Part shown: positions 32,830 to 44,434 of the stretch, piece after piece
Layout of the letters: every line of letters starts with the position of its first letter
How positions within the stretch are numbered: position 1 is the first letter of the stretch
Assembly (NCBI GenBank): GCA_025765615.1
Contig: JAIVFJ010000014.1
Coordinates: 346,001-410,000 of the forward strand
DNA: 64,000 nucleotides
From: Zopfochytrium polystomum
Taxonomy: Eukaryota; Chytridiomycota; Chytridiomycetes; Chytridiales; Chytridiaceae
Reading direction: 5' to 3'
The notes under the pieces: model-generated
Told to the model about the DNA's origin: nothing
Database searches by the model: none
Seen by the model: only the letters and a program-made list of their open reading frames with translations
Translations under genes and position numbers: made by a program

Positions 32830-34490
32830 AAGCTGTGGGCAGGAGCAAAGGCTGGCATGGAGGAAAACCTTAAGCCATAGTCAACTTTAGGAAACCATAC
32901 ATTGGAGAAAGAAGAATAACAAACACGTATGACTGGCCATCAGATGGCAGAACAGAAACGACAGACCACACCAACAAAAAAATGGATGGGGGCACATATT
33001 GAACATCAGAGGTAAAAGAAAATGAGTCAAAGTAATGAAAAAGAGCAAAGAAGAGAACAATTTCACAGGTAAGAAAACCAAATCAGAGGTAAGAAAGAAA
33101 CAAAGTCCAATGCGACTAAAATGGTATTCACTGAGAGCATCTGGGAGAGATTTTGTCATATAGTCTGCAGGCTGTCCTCCTCCAGCAATCCATTCAAGCC
33201 GTACTACTTTTTGTTCCACAAGTTCTCAAATATAATGATACTTTACCATGATATGTTTGACTGATTGGTGTAAAGATCATTTGAAGTGAGGTTGGTCACA
33301 CCACTGTTGTCAGTGTAGATGACAAGAGGAGTTGGAGACGGAAGTTGAAGTGCTGAGTAGAGTTGGGATTGTGCCTTAAGTTCTCGTCCGAGTTCAGACA
33401 CAGCTACATATTCAGCTTCCTGCGGTGACAGCATGACAGTGCTGCTCCGAACTGATGTCCAACTAATAGCTGTTCCTCCAAATAGGACATAGTAGCCAAA
33501 CTGTGATTCCCATCTGAGTGGACACCATGGGCAGTGTCGGAGTAACCAGCTATATCTGTGCAGTTGCGAGAATAGAATACACCATACTCACTATTACTGT
33601 TGAGATGTTAGAGAATCCGAATAAGGATTTTCATGTGCTGCTTGCTGGGATCCTTGCTGAAGGCACCAAGGTATGAAACTGCTGGGGCAAGGTCTGGTTG
33701 CGAGTGTGTTGTAAGGTAGTTGATGCCGCCAAGGATTGCCTGGTACAGTCTTTGATCTGCAGTTGCTTCGTCAGTCCTGTGTGGTTAAAAATTGAGACCA
33801 CTGGGAAGGGCAGTTTCTGCAGAGCAGTTTTTGATAATGCTGGCATGGCACTGTAGTAACTCCTTGATATAGGCTTTCTGGTGCAAGAAAGTTCCGTTGT
33901 GGTGGTGTTCCAGCTGCATTCCGAGGATGGTTTTTGATTGCTCCCATTTTGCAGAGTTTGTAACAATATTTGGCAAGGCAACGAGAGAAGACGTGTTGCC
34001 AGAATCACCAAAAAGAAATATTGTTAACTTAGGTTGCAGTGTGCATGATGTGTCAGTCAATCCAACAAAGAAGGATGCAGTGGTCTTCCAGAAGATCATA
34101 CTTTCCTGACAAATGTTTGGTTTAGGTGGCCATTCAACTCCAGCAGTCAGTGCAGTGGTAATGAACTGTTCCATGTGGATTGGCACATAAAATATGCTGT
34201 TAAGGTATGTGTTGCTGATATCAACTGTGTCAGTGTCCCAGTTGATTCAGGCAGCCATTTCAGTGAGTGAACAAGGACTATTGATTTGGACAAGAGTTGA
34301 GTGAGTATTCTGAATATACATGCAATGACACTAAGTGGGCTCTTAGCCATGAGCCGTCCATAGAAGCACTCAATGCTACTGTCTTCACAAAGTTTGACCT
34401 TGAAGACCCATTTATTCCAGATTATGCTGACATTGGTGGGTTGTTCAATAACTTCAAAGGCTGCTGACAAATGCTTCTGCACAAGTTTGG
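32830..34490 (-). pseudogene. Copia RT/RNase H 3' half, minus strand
   Basis: Broken frames in order on the minus strand: RT N-part (VSIIWNKWVFKVKLCEDSSIECF), RT C-part (KTILGMQLEHHHNGTFLHQKAYIKELL), and RNase H (MLSPQEAEYVAVSELGRELKAQ, LVIYTDNSGVTNL). A final basic segment (EWIAGGGQPADYMTKSLPDAL) is the copia C-terminal signature. Several frameshifts and stops are present. Its 33.2-33.9 kb part is identical, as far as read, to the inverted copy at 43.4-44.4 kb. Confidence 0.8.
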
Positions 34491-34867
34491 GGATTGGGAC
34501 ATGTTGTGTTTGTGAGGTAGGTTTCCCAGAATGTGTACGCTTGGCTGAGTTGCCAGGTCATGGTGAACGTAATGTTGGTGATGAGGAGGTGGTTCTCGAG
34601 GCTGAGAAGCTTGTGACGCATCCCTAATTTAGGAGGTCATGTTTGTTTTGTGAGAAGGATAAAACCTAGTGGTGGGTGTCTGCCATTGCTTTGTCTTGTG
34701 GGGACTTTGAAGAAATTGCTCTCAGATATCCAACACACAAAAGAAAGCAAGGATAAAAAATTCTGCACAGGTGAGCCTTCTGCACAATGCTCGTCTGGGC
34801 TTCCCCCAGTACCCTATGAGGCAAGGCAACCACTCCCCCATACACAGCTTGCCATCAACACTATCTC
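34491..34867. other. Unassigned sequence between copia and LTR fragments
   Basis: No recognisable gene or repeat. Short frames on the plus strand do not resemble known proteins. Confidence 0.4.
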
Positions 34868-34972
34868 CCACGCCTAGACAACAGCCCAATAAAGTTAGTT
34901 TTTGCCTATTATTTGCTTTCCCTCACTCTTTGGCCTAGATCCAGGGTCAAAGGAGTGAGTACAGTTTCACAG
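34868..34972 (+). mobile_element. End fragment of 1.45-kb LTR
   Basis: Reverse complement of the first roughly 105 bp of the 19.8-kb copy (CAACAGCCCAATAAAGTTAG, CCCTCACTCT, GGGTCAAAGGAGTGAG). It ends in a mutated terminus (AGTTTCACA). Same orientation as 31431-32098. Confidence 0.7.
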
Positions 34973-35059
34973 AAGGGAGGGATTATAGTCTCATAATAAT
35001 ATGGAATATGGACAATTCTGGAAAATAGTCTGATCCATAGCCTGGATGAATGGTACTTG

Positions 35060-35250
35060 ACCCTGCAGTAACAACCTTTCAGCAAGACAACGTCCCAAGC
35101 ACAAATTAAAATACATCAAGGGATGCCTGGAAGAGAAAGGATTTCATTGTGTTGAATGACCAGCTCAATCTCCAGGCCTAAATCCTATTGAGCATCTATG
35201 GAGAGATTTGAAAACTTGGCTCATGAAAGAGCACCAAGATTGAGCACAGA
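35060..35250 (+). pseudogene. Tc1/mariner transposase fragment
   Basis: Contains the catalytic-region signature TFQQDNVP, then after a 1-base deletion KHKLKYIKGCLEEKGF, then PAQSPGLNPIEHLWRDLKTWL. The Trp of the usual W-PAQSPDLNPIEHLW motif is a TGA stop here. This covers the second D and third D/E region only; the rest is missing. A dead relic. Confidence 0.8.
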
Positions 35251-35303
35251 GCTCTGAGAGCGAATATTGTTCAGATTCGACTCACAGGGTACACTACGCC
35301 TGT

Positions 35304-35689
35304 TGTTAGGTGGAACTGACTAGTTAGCAGCAAGAGGCACAAGACCGAGCCAAACCTATTGTGACAGTCAGTTATCATTCTCACAATTCCCATGGGAGAG
35401 CAAGCCACCACTCATGCAGACCTGGGTGCTCACTTGCGCTGTTGACAAATACTCGAAGTATTAAGTGGAACAGAAACCCAATGTTAACAGTTTCCTCCTC
35501 CTTTGCTCTGCTCAAGCAGATAGTATAGGATAGGCTTTTACCCTGTGCCAGGCACGCTTGCCTAGTTACAGCGTGCATATCATCATTATGTATCATAACA
35601 GAGTTTTCTTTCTCTCCAGGTTGGGGAGAAGCACCACCCCCAAACACACATCTCCACTTCATTCACTCACTCAGAGTAGACTGTTTACA
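35304..35689 (+). mobile_element. Solo LTR, 0.4-kb family (copy 1)
   Basis: Begins TGTTAGGTGGAACTGAC and ends CAGAGTAGACTGTTTACA. The whole sequence recurs at 56350-56760. TG..CA ends and the absence of internal sequence indicate a solo LTR. The flanks CCTGT and AAGGC do not match, so the target duplication is lost or the ends are slightly off. Confidence 0.65.
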
Positions 35690-36000
35690 AAGGCAGAGTC
35701 CACCAGACACATAAATGGGACAGTGACGAACAGGAATGTCTTTGTGGAGGCCAACACTGCGATTGGTGGTACACTGCCTCCAAACCAAAGAATAGTGCAT
35801 CATGAAACCACACTTTTTTTTTTTTTTGCATCCAGTGGAGGCGGTAAACCTCTTGCAAGACCAAGAGTGATGCAGTGCAACATTACCCAACAGGCTCAAA
35901 AGGCTCACAGGCGCAGATTCAACCCAAACCAGTCTGGCTGTGCAAATCGAAAGAGATGAAACAGGGTTCACATTGTTGATCAGTGACATGATCCATTGAA

Positions 36001-36369
36001 TCAATACAGCCTCAAGCGCTGGGTGGGCAGCACACAGCAGTTGATTTCCATCGCGTCCTTTACTCGGATATGACCATAACCCACCACTGCCCACACCACA
36101 CAGGGCAATCGCTTCCTCTTTGCATTCCCCTTGATCGCAATGACAGACTGCATCAGAGCAGCATCCTTCATCCATGCAGTCACGCATGAAAGAGGTACAC
36201 CCATTGCAGCAGCGGCACTGTCGCATCCCATGGAATGTGACAGCTGCACAGTCCGCAGTTTGAAGGCGAGATCAAATTGGCTTCTCCTTGTGGCTGGCAT
36301 TTGGCGACAATCTTTTCTTGCTAATGTTTCTCTTTTGGGTTCCATTATTCCTAGCCCCCGTCCACTCAT
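36001..36369 (-). pseudogene. Helix-turn-helix transposase N-terminus fragment (copy 2)
   Basis: The minus-strand frame starts MSGRGLGIMEPKRETLARKD and has the same HTH as 18.3 kb (RRSQFDLAFKLRTVQLSH, AAAAMGVPLSCVTAWMKDAAL). It is open for 122 codons, further than copy 1. The following catalytic part was not found in a clean frame. Confidence 0.55.
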
Positions 36370-36764
36370 TGCTGGATCTAGCCCCCATTTGTCTTTTCAA
36401 TGTTTCTTATCGAATGTCCTTCCCAGGCGAGGAGATGCCACCAACAGGAGTCCTGCTACTGCAGGCTGCCACGATCAAACGGCAGCCTTTGCTGTGCGAT
36501 GGCTGCAGCGGCGGCAGCAGTGCGGGCGTGGCGATGGGGGTTTTGGGTGGTGGGGCCAACGATGGCTGCACGAGCAGCACATCTTTCCTGGATAATTGAA
36601 ACGGGGGCCAGAATGAAATATTATGGAACCCTTCTCTTTTGTCTCTCTGACCACCGATTGGTCGTTCTCCCGTCCCAAAACAATTTATTGAAGAATGAAA
36701 GTTGTGGCCCTCCCACGGCTGCTCGTCCAAGTCAGACGGTTTCGATCGTTCACCATGACAAGTC

Positions 36765-37575
36765 CCGGCGAAACTGATTGGGAAGGATCCGCTTAGTAAC
36801 AATGACGCAAAGTGGCTGAAGCTGTGGAGAATCAAGTACCTGGATGAAGGGGGCAAAGAGCGCGTTAAGTATCTCTCATCGATGGAATGCTCATCCTGAC
36901 TCCAGCCCCACTTTGTATTGTAGTTCTGGGAGTCTGCAGAGCGGACAACACGGAGGGGGGACATCGATGGTAGGCGACCAGTGCGACGCCAATGGGTTTA
37001 ACTGAATGCAGCTGTTGGGATACTTCCCCTTCTGAAAAGTGCCACAAAGAGAGTGCAAACTATTCTCGTCGTTCAGTTCAGGCCACCGGTCGGCGGTTAC
37101 GTTGTTGAATTTCCCGCAGGTATAGTCTCTACAAAGGAATAAGCTGCTTCATTGCAATCAAGGTTTAGTCGATGAGAACGAGAGCGCGGAGAGTGCTGCT
37201 GAGCGAGAACTTAGAGAAGAGACTGGCTACTCGGGAAAGTCGGTGCGAACTTCAAACAAGATGGCTAGCAATCCGGGCATATCGAATTCAACTATGGCAA
37301 TGGTAAAGCGCCCCTCGCCTCCTCCTCGCCTTGTCGCTCCAAGCGTTGAATACTCTTGAACCTAGGTTGTAGTCGAGGTGGACCTCGATTCTCCTGAAAA
37401 TGCCACTGTTACTCCGCAGCTCGACGAAGGCGAGCACATTGAGAGGCATGTAATCTACTTGGACGATCTAATCCCCACATTGGATGAGTTTCGCAGCAAG
37501 GGTCTGCTTGTTGACAGTCGTGTAGACCACCTAGCGTTTGGGCTCTCGATGGGGAAATACAATAAAAGTACTTGA
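36765..37575 (+). CDS. Nudix hydrolase, ADP-ribose/ADP-sugar pyrophosphatase (YSA1/NUDT5 type); 5' exon uncertain
   Basis: Exons (from about 36765)-36863, 36924-36969, 37012-37119, 37163-37302 and 37366-37575, all GT..AG. The first reads NDAKWLKLWRIKYLDEGGKER. Then come FWESAERTTRR, FRPPVGGYVVEFPAGLVDE and a perfect Nudix box (G-x5-E-x7-REL-x-EE-x-GY) spanning the third intron. NPGISNSTMAMVVVEVDL completes the fold. Family members cleave ADP-ribose or ADP-sugars to AMP plus sugar phosphate, in the cytosol or nucleus. The 5' end is unresolved: the first listed exon has a stop just upstream, so a short 5' exon exists, possibly the Ala-rich frame starting near 36500. The stop lies 49 bp from the convergent PPP1R21-like stop. 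Confidence 0.85.
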
Positions 37576-37624
37576 AGGACACAACACTCTATTAGACAAT
37601 TTAAAGGCAAAAAGTAATAAGTTT

Positions 37625-40305
37625 TCAAGGAAGCGACGATATGAGACGCTCGAGCCGGGCAGCCTTCGCCTCGGCAAGCGCTGCCTGCTGCGACAGTTCG
37701 CGTGCGACTCCGTAGTCCCATCGTTCGTGGCCACGCCCCAGTACCACCACTGTCGATACTTGCGCGGGAAATGGTTCAACAGAACCACCAGAGTGGTTCC
37801 AGCGGACTATTCCTCCGTTTGATTGTCGAAGGGCCACACCTGCAATGTCACATTCTGCGACAACTGTATATACTCCCTCTGGCGGGAACATGACCGATGC
37901 TGCTGCGGCAGCAGAGGCTGTTGCGCTTAGGCTACGTGGTGACATTGGCGGTGGAGAAGACCCAAGCGTTGGGGACCTGGTCAGAGCCGATGTTTGACCA
38001 AATTGGTCTAATAGAGGTTGCTGAGACGAGATTTGAGGCAAAGCGCTCAACGAAGAACTATTGTCAGGTGCAGTCGGGGTAAAGTGAACGGCCCCAACAT
38101 TCGTACGTTCAGCTGACGTTGCATCAATCGTCTGTACTTCCGCGTCGTGAGTGGAACGATTGTTCCACGCCTGGTTCGGGCCATTGACGACGAAGACATT
38201 ATTGAACGGACCGTCCACTTCCCACTGCACGGAAACGTCCGCCATTGCTTTAACATCGCACGTTTTGGTTTGATTGAACGCATCTTTCGTTTGGCCAGCC
38301 AAAGTGCATTTCTTGTCGTCTGCCATCGTTCCACTGCACACTGACCCAGATAGGTGGCTTCGTTTCTCGCCGCACCCCGGTGAGGCCGCCTGCAAAAGTA
38401 CGATTAAACAAGGCAGAAGAGGGTCTCTTCATACCGCTGATGTCGTCTCTGTTTGACCCCTCGAACGACTAACCATAGATCCAATTTCAAAAACGCTAGA
38501 AACTATCTGCCTAAAAGCAACTCTGGGGTCCACCGAGCTAACGTCGTCCGGAAGAACGAAATGAGACAGCAATTTAATAATATCTGGACGATTCGAAAAC
38601 TGGGTGAAAGTTCGGATCCAACGATATAGCTCTGTTTCGAAATCATTATGCCAATTGTAAGGAGAGTTTGTGAGTTACCTTTGCGAAGATACGGCAATAT
38701 GAACTTAACGCTTTTTAGCGTTGAAAAAAGCAGGCGTGAACCTTCCACAGATGTTTGGTTGTCGCCAGTCGAGCTGCTCGCTTCGTGGTTGTGCAGGTCA
38801 GCAACCTGCTCCAAAACAGCAAGTGACATTTCCAGGTTTCCCACAATTGCCGCTGCCCCTGGGGTGATCGAAGGCTCTGGAATTACGACACCATTATGGT
38901 CGAGAAGACTTTTGGGTGCAACAACAACTTGGTGAAAGGAGCTCCATTGAACTGATTCTCCCCCTAGCTGGACGCTGCTTGGCCAAATATGCTGGGCCAG
39001 TCGGATCAGATTGCGAAGGGAGACGGTGCATTGGGCCAGGCGGCGCGCAAATTCAATCGACGAGCCGCTAGCCACCTCCGAGAGTGAGGGAAAAAGGGGA
39101 GGCTCCGTAAGAGAGGGAAATGGGGGCTGGCAGAGAGGCGCATGGTTGGAATATGTCGTCGAAGTCAATGTTTGGGGTGACCCAGTCATTCCCACGACCT
39201 GCCGCGATCTCCGCCCAGTCAATGAGACTGAGTTGGACGAAGCGACCGATGGTGAGGGAGACGGTGGTAGCGCTGATTGAGCTGTGGGCGACGCCAAAGT
39301 AACAAAGAGCTCGAAGACAGGAAAAAGAGATGTTGTGAAGTTATCAATGGTTGATGCGAGGGCTGTTGTTGAAGTGGGTGTCTGAATCCGATCAGGCCCT
39401 GCAGCGAGGCGAGCCACTGATAGCAGAGTTGAAGCAGCTGAACCTAAGGAAGTATTCAACTCTGCAACCGCGACAGCACTGTCCGTCTTCGCTGCCTCTA
39501 ACGCAGAGCGGAGACTCGCGTGTTCGGCCTGAAGGCTCTGATTTTCAATTCGAACTTGCTCATTGGAGCGCTATTTTCATGGAAGTCTTTCAGTGAGGAA
39601 TGTCTGCCATTAAGGTGCACTCACACGGAGCTGATCCCTCTGGAACGTCATATCCTCCAATCTAGCTCTCAACATGTCGCGCTCCGAGGTTGTATCGGAC
39701 AGGTGCTGATGCAGTTCCTCTAACGCTAACCCATAAGCCAAGTCTCCCGATAAACGAGTGGTGAGCTCACTACCATTTTGTTGAATCCTAGACTCTAACT
39801 CTGAGCTCAAAATCTGCGAGTTCGGATCAGGTGGCATAACTTTTTTGGAGCGGGACTGCTGGAAAAGGATGAGACCGCAGTGGAAAGGCGCACATCAATA
39901 CCAATTTCATCTCCGCTTGAATCGCCTCAATCCTCTTCGCAAGAGTGTCATTATGATAGGAGAGCAAATCTAGCTGCTGGTTGGTCTGCTTGGTCGAGAG
40001 GTTACGATTATTCGAACTGCGATCGCATCCGCACCTCGCGAAGCTTCTGGTCTTTTGTCTTGAGTTGAGCCGCCAGTGACTTGTTCTGGGTTTGTTCCTG
40101 AACGACAGATCAATAATTGAGCAAGAATGGACAACGATAACAACCTCAAGTACTGCTTTTTTCAAAACAGCGCATTGCGCTTTAAGGAGGGAGTACTCTT
40201 GGAGGAGAGATGGTACAGGCTGTTGAACGGTTTGTGAACCTCGCTGGTTGTCTTGGTGGTGGCAGTAAGCTTTGGAAGCTGCAAGGTGCACAGCTCACCT
40301 GCCAT
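37625..40305 (-). CDS. PPP1R21-like (KLRAQ coiled-coil) endosomal protein
   Basis: Eight exons on the minus strand: 40305-40299 (seven coding bases), 40251-40145, 40097-40037, 39985-39902, 39855-39625, 39570-38679, 38631-38435 and 38389-37625. The N-terminus reads LLQEYSLLKAQCAVLKKAVLEEQ, then LAAQLKTKDQKLREV and DTLAKRIEAIQAEM. This is the KLRAQ signature of protein phosphatase 1 regulatory subunit 21. A long coiled coil follows, then a helical middle (FARRLAQCTVSLRNLIRLAQHIW) matching the family's central region. In animals this protein is a core subunit of the Rab5-binding FERRY complex on early endosomes. The last exon (255 codons) splices in frame but is not recognisable; it could be lineage-specific. 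The start is 82 bp from the divergent NOL8-like gene. Confidence 0.75.
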
Positions 40306-40386
40306 CCCGAATGTCGTGGAGACAAACAGATGACAAGTCCAGACTGCCTTTTCCACTTTTTTTGTTTTTCGCTGCTGTATCTTACT
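40306..40386. promoter_or_regulatory. Shared promoter of PPP1R21-like and NOL8-like genes
   Basis: Only 81 bp separate two divergent start codons, so both core promoters and both 5' UTRs must lie here or overlap the genes. No TATA box is evident; a pyrimidine-rich run TTCCACTTTTTTTGTTTTTC is present. Confidence 0.5.
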
Positions 40387-42746
40387 ATGCCGGAGGATGA
40401 AGGTAACCAGGGTCGTCCAGGGTGATTTGGCTGACTAGTTTCGTAGAAACGGTAGTGAGGCGACTTCATGTTAGTGGGCTGATGAACACTATCAGTGCCT
40501 CGGATTTGCGATCCCGGTTTACGCCGTTCGGGGAAGTACTACAGCTTGACCTCAAGCCAGGAGGCCCCGATAAAGGTAGCACGAAACGATTGAGAACAAC
40601 GTGAGTGCTTAACAACATTGCTTTGCGATCTATGCAAAAGATTTTCGCGGATTCTCGTACGTGACCCTGAAGACCACGGGATCTGCGCTCCGACGATGTA
40701 TAGTCGCAACTTCTGCTTTTTGAAGGGTAGTGACACGCAGAGTCATACAGGCTTGTCTGTCTACAAACACACAAAATGGCGCGGAATGCAACTTCGAGTG
40801 GAGCTTGCAAAGCCTGACTTTCTGGAGAGGTACTCACCACCTTTCTAATGCTTGAATTTGGTCTTGCTAAAGTCTAGCCACAAACGGCCCGTAACAGGTT
40901 AAAAAAGGAATGGGCGGACTCTTCTGCAGCCGCTCAGAATCCTCCCCAAGAGTCGAAAAGACGTTCAAACATACGAAAAAGAAAATCCGAGGCGATCTTG
41001 TCGGAGGATATGTCTTTAGTCAAAGACAACGAAGCGGTTGCTCGACCTGGTTGGAAACTCGGTCGGTACGGGAGAGCCACGGCAGTAGTGAGGATGCGAG
41101 CTATTCCTGGTCGAAAGGTATGGCCGTGCTTAAAGCAAGCTCCTACCCGTCTTATCTAATATCCAGCTACCTCTTTAGCTTATTAGACTTGACCCAACGA
41201 AAAAGAAAGAGAACCTTGTGAAATTGGGAACAAACCCCTCACTTGAACGATCTGTTTTCCAACTCAGCTGGTCGGGCATCAGCGAAACATGTGAAGCTGC
41301 GAAAATTTCCTTTGAAGAAAGCGCCGGACAGCAGCGTACGCAGAGGGATGCATCGAGAACGTCGAGTACTGACAGGTATCCTTTGATGAACATCAAGAGA
41401 ATCTGGGGGGAAGAGGCCGCCAAAGTGCTCCCAGCCTCATCGTCTTCACTTGAAAGGAACCGGGACCACAGTCTGAACCGGAGGCAGGCGGCGTCCAAAG
41501 CGGCTGGCCCGGACGAAGATGATTTTTTCGACCGGGAAGCCAGTCTCGCGGGAAATATTGGCAGCCCCATACTTCAAACGAATTCTATTCACAGCCTCAT
41601 TCATAAAAATGAAGATGACCTTGTCGGCGTTGACGTGGAAGATACTGCGTCTGACAAGCTCGCGGAAGAGCGCCGGGAAACCATGTCCATTTTGAGGAAT
41701 CTTTTAGGAATGCGAGACACAACGGAAGATGAGAGAGCACGGCATGCTGGTGCTCGCTGGGTAGAGCCAGAGCGCTACGACCCAGATATGGAAACCGACA
41801 GCGTCGAAAAATTGGACGCACCAATGGCTGATATGCAGGATCAAAGTGAGCTTGCTACAACTGGCTCAGCGGGGATCAGCAGGAATGAGTTGAACGTGTC
41901 TGTCGTTTCGGCTTCCTCCCCAAGTCCCATCGCTACTTCATATAAGCTTTCTGCTACGCCTGATAAGGACGGAAACGAACCTCGCAAAACTTTTACGACC
42001 AATACTGACCTTCGTGCTCTTGTGTTTGGAACGGTCGCACCGGCAATGATTTCAAACTCGTTACGGTCTCTATTTGCAACGAAGAATGAGCAAGGAAATG
42101 TGATGGCTAGTGGAGAACTTGGACCAGGATTGGGCGGGGATGAAATTCGTTCGTTGGCGGGGGTAGGACCCTCTGGCGTAGTCGGCAAGAGCAGCCAATC
42201 TTTTAGTCTTCTGTCTGCTTTGGGGGTTACAAATGAGAAAGTTGATGAGGAAGAAGCGGATAGTGGGCTGGATGTGGTAATAGCAGTGAGTCGCAACTGT
42301 TCCGTGGATGCCTTTTTTCCTTACACAGAGCTTGAGCAGCAAAATACGGACGAAGGAGGACAAGTCGAATTGGAAGGAACTGCCGCGGCGACGTTTGCGT
42401 TGCCCGGTCTACCAACCATGTTTTTCTTTCACATTGGGAACCAGAACCTCTTGCAAAGGTTTGGCAGAAGGCAACTTGTTTACTTTATTTTAAACCATGC
42501 CCTAAGGTCGGTCTACAAAGATGAAAAGATATTTATGCGGACCAAGTCAATGTGAGGGCTTTACCCCAACAATGTGCAGTCTAACCACCTCATTGAATGA
42601 TACATTACCGATTTAGAGAGGAGGTCAAGTCCGAGTGGGAGAGTCGCCAGGTTCAGCTGACAGCAGAGTTCAAGCGCAAGCACAAATCCGCTAGCAAGAA
42701 GAGGGCGAAGATGGCGGCTTCGAAGAAAAAGCGAATGCGAAATTAA
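40387..42746 (+). CDS. NOL8-like nucleolar RRM protein
   Basis: Exons 40387-40402, 40447-40575, 40641-40697, 40751-40829, 40898-41117 and 41179-42551 (with two further likely frame-neutral introns at about 42278-42325 and 42455-42507), then 42617-42746. The N-terminal RRM has RRLHVSGLMNTISASDL, GFSYVTLKTT, then TKWRGMQLRVELAKPDFLERL. The NOL8 signature follows: WKLGRYGRATAVVRMR and LDPTKKKENL. The C-terminus has PTMFFFHIGNQ, then EEVKSEWESRQVQLTAEFKRKHK and a basic tail, again as in NOL8. Family members act in the nucleolus in pre-rRNA processing. Many short introns hold no stop, so an unspliced frame looks longer than the real exons. Confidence 0.8.
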
Positions 42747-43121
42747 AAAATTGCACGCTTTTTTTTATTTTTTTTTTTACTGTTCTCTCAAAAAAAAAAG
42801 GGAGTGAAGGCACAAAAAAAAATTATTATTGATCAAAATTTATAATCCTGGTGTGGAGTATGTTCGGGTGCCTGCCAATATAGAGTATTTGACGTGGAAC
42901 AAAATAATCCGGGGGAGTAAAACCACATTAAGAAAAGGCCAGCAAACAGGTCTCAACGTTTACTCCACCCATGATCGTTGGTTTGATCCACAGGGGTATT
43001 TCTGTTTTGAGGGGTTGCCCACTCCTTTTTCCGCGAGGAAAACTCTTCACTAATTAGCAAACCCTAAATGAGGGGTGGGGAGGTGGATTACAGCGAAAAC
43101 AAAACTCCCACCAATAAGCGA
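42747..43121. other. Intergenic, AT-rich
   Basis: Poly-T and poly-A runs follow the NOL8-like stop. A 74-codon frame (42829-43053) has no recognisable relatives. Nothing else is visible. Confidence 0.4.
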
Positions 43122-43350
43122 TGTATTGACAGGAACCAGCGAGGCATTACCACAGTTTTACCCTCCACCTTCCATCATCAAGTAGCTCCTACCCCAGACC
43201 AGCCTAAACAGTATGCAGGATGAGGTGCACTGGGACTTGAACCCAGCACACTGCCATAAATTGCCAAGAGAACCAATTCTCCTGTCACACACCAGGTGAC
43301 TGCCACCCCCAGCTCATACACACAGTCAGAGAAGGAAAAGGGCAGAACAT
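43122..43350 (-). repeat. SINE-like module with tRNA T-arm (copy 3)
   Basis: A stand-alone copy of the module in the 2-kb repeats (1998-2235 and its inverted copy). On the minus strand it holds GTCACCTGGTGTGTGAC, which folds as a D-arm-like stem, and a perfect T-arm CTGGG-TTCAAGT-CCCAG with box B GTTCAAGTC. It directly precedes the copia fragment. Confidence 0.5.
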
Positions 43351-43364
43351 CACCATAACAGAAT

Positions 43365-44434
43365 CTTCTTACACCAGAAAACCTATATCAAGGAGTTACT
43401 ACAGTGCCATGCCAACATTATCAAAAACTGCTCTGCAGAAACTGCCCTTCCCAGTGGTCTCAATTTTTAACCACACAGGACTGACGAAGCAACTGCAGAT
43501 CAAAGACTGTACCAGGCAATCCTTGGCGGCATCAACTACCTTACAACACACTCGCAACCAGACCTTGCCCCAGCAGTTTCATACCTTGGTGCCTTCAGCA
43601 AGGATCCCAGCAAGCAGCACATGAAAATCCTTATTCGGATTCTCTAACATCTCAACAGTAATAGTGAGTATGGTGTATTCTATTCTCGCAACTGCACAGA
43701 TATAGCTGGTTACTCCGACACTGCCCATGGTGTCCACTCAGATGGGAATCACAGTTTGGCTACTATGTCCTATTTGGAGGAACAGCTATTAGTTGGACAT
43801 CAGTTCGGAGCAGCACTGTCATGCTGTCACCGCAGGAAGCTGAATATGTAGCTGTGTCTGAACTCGGACGAGAACTTAAGGCACAATCCCAACTCTACTC
43901 AGCACTTCAACTTCCGTCTCCAACTCCTCTTGTCATCTACACTGACAACAGTGGTGTGACCAACCTCACTTCAAATGATCTTTACACCAATCAGTCAAAC
44001 ATATCATGGTAAAGTATCATTATATTTGAGAACTTGTGGAACAAAAAGTAGTACGGCTTGAATGGATTGCTGGAGGAGGACAGCCTGCAGACTATATGAC
44101 AAAATCTCTCCCAGATGCTCTCAGTGAATACCATTTTAGTCGCATTGGACTTTGTTTCTTTCTTACCTCTGATTTGGTTTTCTTACCTGTGAAATTGTTC
44201 TCTTCTTTGCTCTTTTTCATTACTTTGACTCATTTTCTTTTACCTCTGATGTTCAATATGTGCCCCCATCCATTTTTTTGTTGGTGTGGTCTGTCGTTTC
44301 TGTTCTGCCATCTGATGGCCAGTCATACGTGTTTGTTATTCTTCTTTCTCCAATGTATGGTTTCCTAAAGTTGACTATGGCTTAAGGTTTTCCTCCATGC
44401 CAGCCTTTGCTCCTGCCCACAGCTTAGGGGGGAG
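43365..44434 (+). pseudogene. Copia RT end/RNase H, plus strand
   Basis: Inverted duplicate of 32830-33900: the same frames (QLQIKDCTRQSL, MLSPQEAEYVAVSELGREL, EWIAGGGQPADYMTKSLPDAL) with the same frameshifts. Sharing identical lesions means the two copies derive from one already broken element, by segmental duplication or retrotransposition in trans. It ends in a polypurine tract AGGGGGGAG (44426-44434). Confidence 0.8.

Noticed and set aside
36407..36964. 185-codon minus-strand ORF over the 5' part of the Nudix gene
   Set aside because: Overlaps real Nudix exons on the other strand and shows no domain.
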